This document shows positions 9,465 through 17,554 of a stretch of 64,000 bases of DNA, piece by piece (position 1 is the stretch's first letter; the number at the start of each line of letters is the position of its first letter). The DNA is from Nocardia yamanashiensis NBRC 100130 (GTDB lineage: Bacteria; Actinomycetota; Actinomycetes; Mycobacteriales; Mycobacteriaceae): assembly GCF_001613325.1 (NCBI RefSeq), contig NZ_BDCD01000004.1:1-64000 (forward strand), given 5' to 3'. Made by a program: the position numbers and the translations under genes. The notes beneath the pieces are model-generated. The model was not told the origin of the DNA, searched no databases, and saw only the letters and a list, made by a program, of their open reading frames with translations.

Positions 9465-9574
9465 GAGCCGATGCTGCCACGCCCAGCCCATTATGGAAAG
9501 AAATTGTTTCGTAATAGCCGGATTCGATGCGGCCGCCGTCCCCGGTGACCGCATCGGCTGCGCCGCAACGACTC

Positions 9575-10630
9575 CTACTCCGCGTCGTCCTTCTTGCGGG
9601 CCTTGCTCGGCTGCACGCGCGGCGGCTCGTTGGGCATCTTCGGGTAGACCGGCGGCCACGGGGCGTCCATGAGCCCGGCGGCCATGTCCTTGTCCGACAT
9701 CTCCAGCAGCGGGGCGATCGATTGCGGGGTGCGGTCGGCCCACGGGTCACCGAGTGCGGCGACACGGGCGGGCACGGTGGCAATCGTCAGCTCCTCCGGG
9801 ACTATCCCGGCCAGATCGTCCCAGGCGATCGGCGTCGAGACCTGCGCACCCACCTTCGGGCGCACGCACCACGCCCCGAAAACCGTTTTGTGCGGGGCAT
9901 TCTGGTTGAAATCGACGAACACCCGGGAGCCGCGCTCCTCCTTCCACCACGCCGCGGTGATGGTCTCGGGATGGCGGCGTTCGAGCTCCCGGGCCAGCGC
10001 CACCGCGGCCGCCCGCACCTGATAGCCGTCCCATTCCGGCTGCAACAGCGCGTACAGGTGCAGACCGCGTGAACCGGAAGTCTTCACGCGCACATCGATG
10101 CCCAGCTCCTGGCACAACTCGCGCACCCGGAACGCGGCCGCGCGCAGATCCTCGAACGAGATGCCGGGGGAGGGGTCGAGATCGATGCGCAGCTCATCGG
10201 TCACCCCGGTCGGCGGCAGCACCGCTCCCGCCGCGTCGTACACCGGCGGCGCGGTGCTGACCTTGTCGGCGTCGGCGTGCGTGGGCCAGACGTGAAAACC
10301 CAAGCAGCCCAGGTTGACCGCCCACAGGATATGCGCCATATCGGCGGCCACCAGGGCGTCGCTGACCGTGCCGTTGGGGGTGGAGACCTCGGTGGTCTGC
10401 AACCAGTCCGGCACCGACTTGGGCACCCGCTTCTGGAACCACGATTTACCGCTCGCCCCATCGGGATAGCGTTCCAGCAGCAGCGGGCGATCACGCACCG
10501 TGCGCATCAACGGCTCACCCACGGCCAGGTAGTAGTCGACCAGATCGCGTTTGGTCTCACCCCGTTTGGTGAAATACACCTTGTCCGGATTGGAGATGGT
10601 GACGGTGCGCCCGTCCACCTCCACACTCAT
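9575..10630 (-). CDS. Stand-alone LigD-type DNA polymerase/primase
   Basis: The 351-aa protein is a single polymerase domain of the LigD type used with Ku in non-homologous end joining. Visible motifs are the catalytic acidic pair in LRIDLDPSPG, the SGSRGLHLY motif and the later VFVDFNQNA. AAGGAA lies four bases before the ATG, and a GTG at 10642 overlapping the upstream stop is an alternative start. It lies directly after ligC, the same arrangement as Rv3730c and Rv3731 of Mycobacterium tuberculosis. Expected role: gap filling or ribonucleotide insertion during repair. The tail (residues 330 to 351) is Lys/Arg/Pro rich. Confidence 0.9.
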   Translation of the reverse strand: MSVEVDGRTVTISNPDKVYFTKRGETKRDLVDYYLAVGEPLMRTVRDRPLLLERYPDGASGKSWFQKRVPKSVPDWLQTTEVSTPNGTVSDALVAADMAHILWAVNLGCLGFHVWPTHADADKVSTAPPVYDAAGAVLPPTGVTDELRIDLDPSPGISFEDLRAAAFRVRELCQELGIDVRVKTSGSRGLHLYALLQPEWDGYQVRAAAVALARELERRHPETITAAWWKEERGSRVFVDFNQNAPHKTVFGAWCVRPKVGAQVSTPIAWDDLAGIVPEELTIATVPARVAALGDPWADRTPQSIAPLLEMSDKDMAAGLMDAPWPPVYPKMPNEPPRVQPSKARKKDDAE

Positions 10631-10638
10631 CGATTCCT

Positions 10639-11742
10639 TCACCGCGCGGCCTGTTTCGCGCTCTTGGCCTCGGCGAAGATATCGGCCAGCTCGGCCGGCG
10701 CCACCTCGTCGAGCTGGGCATAGGTACACGATGCCGGGGTGCGGTCGGTGCGGAAGCGCACCAGCCGCCCGCCGTGACGCAACCGGCCCGCCATCACATG
10801 CTCGTAGCGCACCTCGGCGACCAGTTCGGGGCGCAGCGGCTCCCACGACAGGTCCTTGCCGCCGGTCCAGCGCGACACCCCGCCGGGCATCTTGCCGTCG
10901 GCCTTGGCCTGAGCAGCCGCGTCGGCCCAGCTCTTCCACGGATGATCATCGAGGGCGCGCTCGCGCAACGGTTTCAATTCGTCCACCAACTCTTGACGGC
11001 GTTTGGCGGTGAAACTGCTCGCCACCCCGACGTGATGCAGGTTACCGTCGTCGTCGAAGAGCCCCAGCAGCAGCGAACCCACGCCCTGGCCGTCCTTGTG
11101 CCAGCGGAAACCGGCGACCACACAGTCGGCCGTGCGCTCATGCTTGATCTTGAGCATCACCCGCTTGTCCTGCAGATACGGCAGATCCGCGGCCTTGGCC
11201 ATCACCCCGTCGAAGCCCGCGCCCTCGAACCGGGTGAACCAGTCCTGCGCCACCTCCGGATCGGTGGTGATCGGGGTGATGTGCGCGCGCGAGTCGTCGT
11301 CGGTGTCCAGCACGGTTTCCAGCAGTTTGCGGCGCTCGGCGAACGGCTGCTCGGTCAGATCCGCATCACCGAGCGCGAGCAGGTCGAAACCGACGAAGCT
11401 GGCCGGGGTTTCCGCGGCCAGCTTCTGCACCCGTGACGCCGCCGGATGCAAGCGCTGCTGCAGCGTGTCGAAATCCAGGCCGTTCGCGGTGACCACCACG
11501 ATCTCACCGTCGATCACGCACTTGTCCGGCAGCACCTGACCCAGCAGTTCCACCAGTTCGGGGAAATACCGGGTCAGGGGCCGATCGTTGCGGGATCCGA
11601 GTTCGATCTCGTCCCCGTCGCGGAAGACGATGCAGCGGAAGCCGTCCCATTTGGGTTCGAACAGCAACCCGGGATCGCGGGGCAGGTCCGAGACCGATTT
11701 CGCCAGCATCGGTTTGACCGGCGGCATGACGGGCAGCTCCAC
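10639..11742 (-). CDS. ligC: ATP-dependent DNA ligase LigC
   Basis: The 367-aa protein is an ATP-dependent ligase. Motif I KWDGFR near residue 31 supplies the AMP-accepting lysine. IDGEIVV, FDLLAL, GVMAK and MLKIKH correspond to the later nucleotidyltransferase motifs, followed by an OB-fold to the C-terminus. The N-terminus MELPVMPPVKPMLAKSV closely matches mycobacterial LigC. The start is a GTG preceded by GAGGAGG at five bases. It is followed by the LigD-type polymerase gene, so the two probably act together in a minor end-joining or excision-repair route. Confidence 0.93.
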   Translation of the reverse strand: MELPVMPPVKPMLAKSVSDLPRDPGLLFEPKWDGFRCIVFRDGDEIELGSRNDRPLTRYFPELVELLGQVLPDKCVIDGEIVVVTANGLDFDTLQQRLHPAASRVQKLAAETPASFVGFDLLALGDADLTEQPFAERRKLLETVLDTDDDSRAHITPITTDPEVAQDWFTRFEGAGFDGVMAKAADLPYLQDKRVMLKIKHERTADCVVAGFRWHKDGQGVGSLLLGLFDDDGNLHHVGVASSFTAKRRQELVDELKPLRERALDDHPWKSWADAAAQAKADGKMPGGVSRWTGGKDLSWEPLRPELVAEVRYEHVMAGRLRHGGRLVRFRTDRTPASCTYAQLDEVAPAELADIFAEAKSAKQAAR

Positions 11743-11794
11743 TCCGACCTCCTCGGTTCGAGTCCTTACCCGAGACGATCGTAATCCGAACCGG

Positions 11795-12187
11795 TCAGTT
11801 TTCGATCCACCCGTGCTGATCCGCGAACGCCGTCAACCGATCCCGAATGGTCAGGATCTCCCCGGCCGTGAGCGCCGGCGAGGCGTCCAGCAGCAGTTCG
11901 GTGATCAGCCGCTTGTGCTCGGTCGCGCTGAGCTGACCGCCCGCACCGCGCTCCTTCTTGTGCCGGACCGGCGGCGCGGCCTGCCCGGCGACCAGCGCCA
12001 GGTTGACCGCCTTGGGTCCCCGATCACCCTCGGTCACATCGAATTCGAACACCCGCCCCTGCCGCAGCTCGTCCTCGTCCAACCCGATGTCGTTGACATG
12101 GACGAACACGTCCGGCCCACCGTCTTCCGGACGGATGAAACCGAAACCCCGAGAACTATCGAACGACACCAATTTCCCGATGGACAC
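11795..12187 (-). CDS. Cold-shock-domain protein, long form
   Basis: The 130-aa protein starts at GTG. Its first 65 residues are a cold-shock OB-fold with the RNA-binding motifs GFGFIRP (RNP1-like) and VFVHV (RNP2). The second half is a Lys-rich linker followed by a helical tail of about 50 residues. This long layout matches the roughly 135-aa Rv0871-type proteins of mycobacteria rather than the 67-aa CspA. Probable single-strand nucleic-acid chaperone in the cytoplasm. A GAGGAG lies about 11 bases upstream. Confidence 0.9.
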   Translation of the reverse strand: MSIGKLVSFDSSRGFGFIRPEDGGPDVFVHVNDIGLDEDELRQGRVFEFDVTEGDRGPKAVNLALVAGQAAPPVRHKKERGAGGQLSATEHKRLITELLLDASPALTAGEILTIRDRLTAFADQHGWIEN

Positions 12188-12227
12188 CTAAACACCCGCT
12201 CCTCGTCGCGTCCCTCTCGCGGTCACT

Positions 12228-13328
12228 CTAGTCCGCAACATGATCATTGTTGGAGGAAAGTGCCTTTTGCAACGAATTGAACACCGTCAGGCCCTGACCC
12301 ACCATGCCGTTCACCAGCTCGCTCACCCCGTCCGGGCCGTTGAGCACCGTCAGATTCGCATTCGACAACCCCGCCGACGCCTGCTTCACGATCTCCGGCA
12401 ACTGCTCGATCAGCAACTGGTCCAACGCGATCCGGTTGTTGCTGGCCGCCGCCTCGGCCTGGATCCGGGTGCGATCGGCCTCGGCCTCGGCCAGAATCCG
12501 CACCCGCTCGGCCTCGGCCAGCGCCGGCTTCACCACCTCGGCCTGCAACTGCTGCTCGCGCAACTCCGCCTCCTTGCGAGCCTGTTCGGCGCGCGCGGTC
12601 AGCACCTCCTGCAACGCGGTGGCCTGCGCCAGCGGACCCGCCTGCGCCGCTTCGGCATTGGCCTTGTCGATATCGCGCTGATACTGCGCCCGCAGGATCG
12701 CCGTCTCGCGCTGATACTCGGCCTGCTTGCGCTGCGACTCCTGCTCGGCCTGGGCGGCCACCTGCGCCGCGGCGGCCTGGGCGACCTGCGCGTCGCGCTG
12801 CACGGCGGCATTGTGCGGGGCGGCCAGTGCGGCGATGTAGCCCAGATTGCCGTCGTCGATGGACTGGATCTGGAACGAATCGACCGTCAGCCCGATCGAC
12901 CCCATCTCGATCTTGGAGGCGATCAGCACCTCGTCGGCCAGCTTCTGGCGCTCGCGGATGATCTCCTCCACCGTCATCGAGCCCACGATCGAGCGCAGAT
13001 GACCGGAGAAGATGCGACCGGTCAGCACGCTCATCTCCCGCTCCTGCTCGGACAGGAACCGTTGCGCCGCATTGACGATCGACTGCGTGTCGTTGGCGAC
13101 CTTGAACGCGATCACCGCCCGCACATCCAGCTGGATGGCCTGCTTGGTGACGCAGCGTTCCCCGATCTCGGACTCGAACATCGCCAGCGACAGGTAGCTC
13201 ACCTTGCGGAAGAACGGCATCACCCAGGTGCCCCGCCCGATCACCACCCGGAACGGCGCGTTGTCCTTGGTGGTGCCGCCGGAGACGAGCATCGCCTCGT
13301 CCGGATCGGGCACGTGATAACCCAGCAC
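12228..13328 (-). CDS. Flotillin-like SPFH-domain protein
   Basis: The 366-aa protein starts at GTG with a GGGAG about seven bases upstream. Residues 1 to about 180 form an SPFH/band-7 domain (VVIGRGTWVMPFFRKV, VRAVIAFKV, FLSEQEREM). Residues 190 to 310 form a long Ala/Glu/Gln-rich coiled coil typical of flotillins, with the AEAERVRILAEAEADRTR repeat. There is no clear transmembrane segment. It is 43 bp downstream of a 72-codon NfeD-like gene, the standard flotillin pairing. Expected role: an oligomeric membrane-scaffold protein that organises lipid domains. Confidence 0.88.
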   Translation of the reverse strand: MLGYHVPDPDEAMLVSGGTTKDNAPFRVVIGRGTWVMPFFRKVSYLSLAMFESEIGERCVTKQAIQLDVRAVIAFKVANDTQSIVNAAQRFLSEQEREMSVLTGRIFSGHLRSIVGSMTVEEIIRERQKLADEVLIASKIEMGSIGLTVDSFQIQSIDDGNLGYIAALAAPHNAAVQRDAQVAQAAAAQVAAQAEQESQRKQAEYQRETAILRAQYQRDIDKANAEAAQAGPLAQATALQEVLTARAEQARKEAELREQQLQAEVVKPALAEAERVRILAEAEADRTRIQAEAAASNNRIALDQLLIEQLPEIVKQASAGLSNANLTVLNGPDGVSELVNGMVGQGLTVFNSLQKALSSNNDHVAD

Positions 13329-13371
13329 TGCAACTCCCCTCGATTCATCGGGAGAAACCCTCTCCCGCTTG

Positions 13372-13590
13372 TCAATCGCCGGGCAGGGGAATCCACGCAA
13401 CAACATCGACGACACGCCCCGGATGCACACCCACCACCAGCACCGGGCTGCCCACGGGCAGTGCCTCCTCGGATTGCGCGATATAGAGCTCGGTTCCCCC
13501 GCGGATGGCGACCAATACCTCCCCGAGCGTTCCCGCGCCGCGGATCGGCGAGGTGAGCGTACCCGTCAAACCCACTACCGGGTCGATCAT
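13372..13590 (-). CDS. Short NfeD-like OB-fold protein
   Basis: The 72-aa frame starts MIDPVVGLTGTLTSPI and contains GEVLVAIRGG and VGSPVLVVGVHPGRVVDVV, the pattern of the soluble C-terminal OB-fold of NfeD proteins. The protease and membrane domains of longer NfeD proteins are missing. AGGAG lies eight bases before the ATG, supporting this start over longer upstream frames. It precedes the flotillin gene in the same direction, as NfeD and flotillin genes do in many bacteria. A partner of the flotillin is likely. Confidence 0.78.
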   Translation of the reverse strand: MIDPVVGLTGTLTSPIRGAGTLGEVLVAIRGGTELYIAQSEEALPVGSPVLVVGVHPGRVVDVVAWIPLPGD

Positions 13591-13833
13591 CGCGTGAACT
13601 CCTGCAAGAGGTGGAAGTCCCAGCGTACGAGCAGGGTCGGCGGGAGGGGGAGCGGGTCCGCGCGGCCATGTTCGCCCAAGGGTTGCTACCGCTCGGTACG
13701 ATCGGTGGAGTTCGCGTTCGGTCCAACAGCTTCGGCTGGCCGCCGCCCTCTTCGCGAAGGGAGCCCGTATGTGCGCGCGTGTCGCTGACAAAAGGTGCTG
13801 GTTACCCGCCCCTCGACCTGGCAGGCTGAAGCG

Positions 13834-15363
13834 GTGACAACCCCTCCGGATACCCAGGCGGCCGGTGCCGCCGACGATAAACTAGACGCGCGGGTCCTCA
13901 AGATCGCGGGCGTGGTCGTGATCGGCGCGATCATGTCCATCCTCGACGTCACCGTCGTGACCGTCGCGATCCCGAAATTCCAGCAGGAATTCGACACCAC
14001 CTACGCCATCGCCGCCTGGTCCATGACCGGCTACACCCTGGCGCTGGCCACCGTCATCCCGCTCACCGGCTGGGCCGCCGACCGCTTCGGCACCAAACGC
14101 CTCTACATGGCCGCGCTGGTGTTCTTCGTGCTCGGCTCGGTGCTGTGCTCGACCGCCTGGAGCATCGAATCCCTGATCGCGTTCCGCGTCGTCCAGGGCC
14201 TCGGCGGCGGCATGCTCATGCCGCTGGGCATGACGATCATGACCCACGCGGCCGGACCGCAGCGCATCGGCCGCGTCATGGCGGTGCTGGGCGTGCCCAT
14301 GCTGCTCGGCCCGATCGGCGGCCCCATCCTGGGCGGCTGGCTCATCGACAGCTTCTCCTGGCACTGGATCTTCCTGATCAACCTGCCCATCGGCATCGTG
14401 GCGCTGATCCTGGCGTTCGTGATCTTCCCCGCCGACAAGCCCGAACCCTCGGAATCGTTCGACTTCCTCGGCATGCTGCTCGCCTCGCCGGGCCTGGCGC
14501 TGTTCCTGTTCGGCGTGTCCTCCATTCCGGAGGCGGGCACCGTGCTCGCGCGCAAGGTGCTGATCCCGGCCATCATCGGCGCGATCCTGTTGGTGGCGTT
14601 CGTCTTCCACGCCCTGCGCACCAAGCACCCGCTGATCGACCTGCGATTGTTCAAGAACAAGTCGCTGCGCTACGCCGTGCTCACCATGACCCTGTTCGCC
14701 ATGGCGTTCTTCGGCTCCGGTCTGCTGCTGCCGTCCTACCTGCAGCAGGTGCGCGGTGAATCCACCCTCGCCGCCGGTCTGCTCATCGCACCCCAGGGCT
14801 TGGGCGCCATGCTCACCATGCCCATCGCCGGCCGCCTGGTCGACAAGATCGGCCCCGGCAAGATCGTGCTCACCGGTATCGCCGTCATGTCCCTGGGCAT
14901 GGCCGTGCTGACCCGAGTCGGCGCCGACACCCCGTACGTGCTGATCTGTGGCGCCCTGTTCGTCACCGGTCTCGGCATGGGCTGCACCATGATGCCCACC
15001 ATGACCGCCGCCATCCAGACCCTCACCCACGGTCAAGTCGCCCGCGGTTCGACCCTGATGAACATCGTCAACCAGACCGCCGGATCCATCGGCACCGCAA
15101 CCATTTCCGTGGTCCTGACCAGCCTGCTCAACGACCACGAACTCGCGGGCGCGGCCATCGCCTCCAACTACGATCCGTCCATCGCCCAGAAGATCCCCCC
15201 GCCACTGCTCGCCGAAGGTTTCGACCAGGCCGCCGCGGCCTTCGGTCACACCTTCATCGTCGCCCTGGTGCTGCTGGTGGCCACCCTCATCCCGGCCTCC
15301 TTCCTGCCCCGCACCAAACCGGCCAATCCGGAAGGGGCGGAGAAACCCGTACTGGCGCACTAG
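13834..15363 (+). CDS. DHA2-family (EmrB/QacA-like) MFS exporter
   Basis: The 509-aa protein has about 14 predicted membrane segments. DHA2 hallmarks are LDVTVVTVAIP in helix 1, the A-motif loop DRFGTKR and RVVQGLGGGMLMPLG in helix 4, followed by GPIGGPILGGWLID, the DHA motif C. The GTG at 13834 was chosen because a hydrophilic N-terminus of about 30 residues is usual; GTG at 13795 is also in frame. Proton-driven export of drugs or hydrophobic compounds is the family role. A strong terminator follows its stop codon. Confidence 0.88.
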   Translation: MTTPPDTQAAGAADDKLDARVLKIAGVVVIGAIMSILDVTVVTVAIPKFQQEFDTTYAIAAWSMTGYTLALATVIPLTGWAADRFGTKRLYMAALVFFVLGSVLCSTAWSIESLIAFRVVQGLGGGMLMPLGMTIMTHAAGPQRIGRVMAVLGVPMLLGPIGGPILGGWLIDSFSWHWIFLINLPIGIVALILAFVIFPADKPEPSESFDFLGMLLASPGLALFLFGVSSIPEAGTVLARKVLIPAIIGAILLVAFVFHALRTKHPLIDLRLFKNKSLRYAVLTMTLFAMAFFGSGLLLPSYLQQVRGESTLAAGLLIAPQGLGAMLTMPIAGRLVDKIGPGKIVLTGIAVMSLGMAVLTRVGADTPYVLICGALFVTGLGMGCTMMPTMTAAIQTLTHGQVARGSTLMNIVNQTAGSIGTATISVVLTSLLNDHELAGAAIASNYDPSIAQKIPPPLLAEGFDQAAAAFGHTFIVALVLLVATLIPASFLPRTKPANPEGAEKPVLAH

Positions 15364-15381
15364 CGTTCCCACCGCGCCTCG

Positions 15382-15420
15382 CGGCATCGCCCGCCTCGGT
15401 ACCCGAGGCGGGCGATGCCG
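15382..15420 (+). terminator. Rho-independent terminator after the DHA2 exporter
   Basis: A perfect 18-bp stem (15382-15399 with 15403-15420) has a three-base TAC loop and is followed by TTTCC. It starts 19 bases after the exporter stop codon and separates it from the oxygenase gene downstream. Confidence 0.85.
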
Positions 15421-15510
15421 TTTCCGGCGTCCCTGGCCGCACGGACGGCGCGGATGTCGGTGGGTGCTGAGAGGATGCTCGCGAAAGGTTGCCGAGCAGG
15501 GGGAAAGTAC

Positions 15511-16860
15511 GTGACGGACAAGACTTTACGGGCGATCGGCGAGCTGCTGGGAACGGTGGCGGGCGCCTTCGCCGCCCGCCGCACCGGACCGGCGGACGAT
15601 CTGGTGATCGCCGTGGACGAGGTCGGTCCGATCCGGCTGCCGGTGACTTCGGCGCAGGCCCAACGGCTGTGCGAGGTCGCACGGCCGGCGCGCTACGGCC
15701 GGCGCGAGCAGACACTGCTGGACGCGACCGTGCGCGATACCTGGGAGATCCCGCGCGATCGGGTGCGGATCGAGGAACCGCGGTGGGATCGGGCGTTGGC
15801 GCCGGTGCTGGAGTCGCTGCGAGCCGAGCTGGGGTTGCCGCCGACGTGCGAACTGTCGGCGCGGCTGCATTCGATGCTGGTGTACGCGCCGGGGCAATTC
15901 TTTGCCCGCCATCAGGATTCGGAGAAGGCCGACGATATGATCGGCACGCTGGTGGTGACCCTTCCGTCGGTGTTCGCCGGCGGGGAACTCGTCATCGAGC
16001 AGCACGGGATGCAGGTCACCGACCGGGGATCGGCGCAGGAACTGTTCTTCGTCGCCTTCTACGGCGACTGCGCACACGAAGTACTGCCCGTCACCGACGG
16101 ATACCGGATCGCACTGACCTACAACCTGATCGCGCGCGGGCGCACCCGGCCCGACACCGCCGCGCTGGTCCGCGAGCCCGCGGTGGCGTCGCTGGCCGAA
16201 CAGTTGCGCGCGCACTTCACCACGCCGGTGGAATCATCGAGGTGGCCGGCCAGCCACGGAACCGCGAAACGTCCTCCACGTCAGCTCGTCTACCCGCTCG
16301 ATCACCAGTACTCGCGGCAGGGGTTCGGCTGGGATCAGCTCAAAGGCGGCGATGCCGCCCGGACCGGGATACTGCTCGCCGCAGCCGATCTCGCGGGCTA
16401 CGACACCTCGCTGGCACTCGCCGAGATCGAGGACATCTACGACGAGGACTACACCTCCGCCATGCTCATCTATCGCGAGCGCTGGGAGCGGGTGGAGAAC
16501 GGCTGGCAATGCGTCGAAAGCGCCGAGGTGGACTTCGACGAGGACGGCGAGATGCTCGACCCGATCATCACCGACCCCGCGGGCGTGCCGGTGCAGTCCG
16601 CGCTGCCCTTGACCCCCGGCTCGGACGAACTCGGTGACCTGCGCTGGTCCAGCATGACGATGACATGGCTGATCGACCGCGCCGGGACCGCCGGTGTGCC
16701 CGCCGCCTGCACCGTCAGCACCGAGGAACTGTGCCCGGGCACATCGAACGCCACCCTCGCCCCCTTCGCCTCCCAGCTCGAGGGTTACATGGGCAATGAA
16801 GGCAATACCGCCAACTTCTGGTACCGGCGCGCGGCGATCGTCATCCGGCCGCACCCGTAG
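15511..16860 (+). CDS. 2-oxoglutarate/Fe(II)-dependent oxygenase-like protein
   Basis: The 449-aa protein starts at GTG after a GGGGGAAAG. Residues 110 to 215 resemble the prolyl-4-hydroxylase-type 2OG-Fe(II) fold: the HxD iron ligands are in FFARHQDSEK, the distal His probably in GDCAHEVLP, and the 2-oxoglutarate-binding Arg in DGYRIALTYN. The C-terminal 230 residues are unassigned and acidic (EIEDIYDEDYTS). The double-stranded beta-helix core is also seen in proteins that hydroxylate peptides or other macromolecules; the target here is unknown. It stands alone between two terminator or convergent boundaries. Confidence 0.75.
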   Translation: MTDKTLRAIGELLGTVAGAFAARRTGPADDLVIAVDEVGPIRLPVTSAQAQRLCEVARPARYGRREQTLLDATVRDTWEIPRDRVRIEEPRWDRALAPVLESLRAELGLPPTCELSARLHSMLVYAPGQFFARHQDSEKADDMIGTLVVTLPSVFAGGELVIEQHGMQVTDRGSAQELFFVAFYGDCAHEVLPVTDGYRIALTYNLIARGRTRPDTAALVREPAVASLAEQLRAHFTTPVESSRWPASHGTAKRPPRQLVYPLDHQYSRQGFGWDQLKGGDAARTGILLAAADLAGYDTSLALAEIEDIYDEDYTSAMLIYRERWERVENGWQCVESAEVDFDEDGEMLDPIITDPAGVPVQSALPLTPGSDELGDLRWSSMTMTWLIDRAGTAGVPAACTVSTEELCPGTSNATLAPFASQLEGYMGNEGNTANFWYRRAAIVIRPHP

Positions 16861-16904
16861 CCCAGATGCCGCTCAGGGCCGCGGGGATACCGCCGCGCCG
16901 CAAA

Positions 16905-17495
16905 TCAGCATGCCCCGATGCTTTCCGCCAACTCCGCCCCGAGCGGATACACCTTCTCCGGCGGAACAAGATTCTTGGCCCGATCCACCCGCCCGTCCCG
17001 CAACTGCCCGGAAATCTTGTGCACCAGCGGAGTGAGATCGCGAATCTCCACCGTCCACTCGTTCACGTACTCCTCGATGATGTTGCGCGACAGGCCGACC
17101 TGAATGCTGCGGTGATCGAGCTTGGACCCGCGGATCGAATACTCCGGATCCCACTGCACATGCACCGCCGCATGCTTGAACGCCGCGCGCCACTGCACCG
17201 CATCGGCATACACCCGCCGCTCCGGACTGGTCAGCACGCCCTGCCCGAGCGCCTCCTCCCAGCCGGCCCGCGTGATCCGCACCGCGAGAATCCGCTCCTG
17301 CCCCGGCTTGCGCCCCCAATTGCTGCGATGCATGAGCCACCGGAACGACGGCTTGATCCACGTCATCCGATTGACCGAGAACGGTTCGACGAACCGCTGC
17401 GCCGCTACCGCCGGTCCCGCGATCGCCTCCCTGAACGCCTGATACACCACGATGGTGTCGCGGTCGAAGTCCGCGCGAATTTCGTACTGATTCAT
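16905..17495 (-). CDS. DUF4291 family protein
   Basis: The 196-aa protein carries the conserved DUF4291 stretches [16 protein letters not shown] near the start, [20 protein letters not shown] around residue 45, [12 protein letters not shown] and VQWDPEYS. Family length is about 190 to 210 residues, so it looks complete. The biochemical role of the family is unknown. It is convergent with the oxygenase gene and separated from it by 44 bp. Confidence 0.88.
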   Translation of the reverse strand: MNQYEIRADFDRDTIVVYQAFREAIAGPAVAAQRFVEPFSVNRMTWIKPSFRWLMHRSNWGRKPGQERILAVRITRAGWEEALGQGVLTSPERRVYADAVQWRAAFKHAAVHVQWDPEYSIRGSKLDHRSIQVGLSRNIIEEYVNEWTVEIRDLTPLVHKISGQLRDGRVDRAKNLVPPEKVYPLGAELAESIGAC

Positions 17496-17554
17496 AACGT
17501 CCGCAGACTATGACCGCGAAAGTGCGCGCACCACCGGATTTTCGCGTGTGGCCG

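Noticed and set aside
11753..11763. GGTTCGAGTCC resembles the T-loop of a tRNA.
   Set aside because: The flanking bases cannot form the T-stem and acceptor stem, and no D-arm or anticodon arm lies upstream; it is the promoter gap of ligC.
12240..13556. A 438-codon plus-strand frame opposite the flotillin gene.
   Set aside because: The product is a Leu/Arg/His/Gln repeat-like sequence created by the coiled-coil codons on the other strand.
13882..15387. A 501-codon minus-strand frame opposite the DHA2 exporter.
   Set aside because: It is extremely rich in Gly, Asp, His and Gln without any fold pattern; the exporter on the plus strand is certain.
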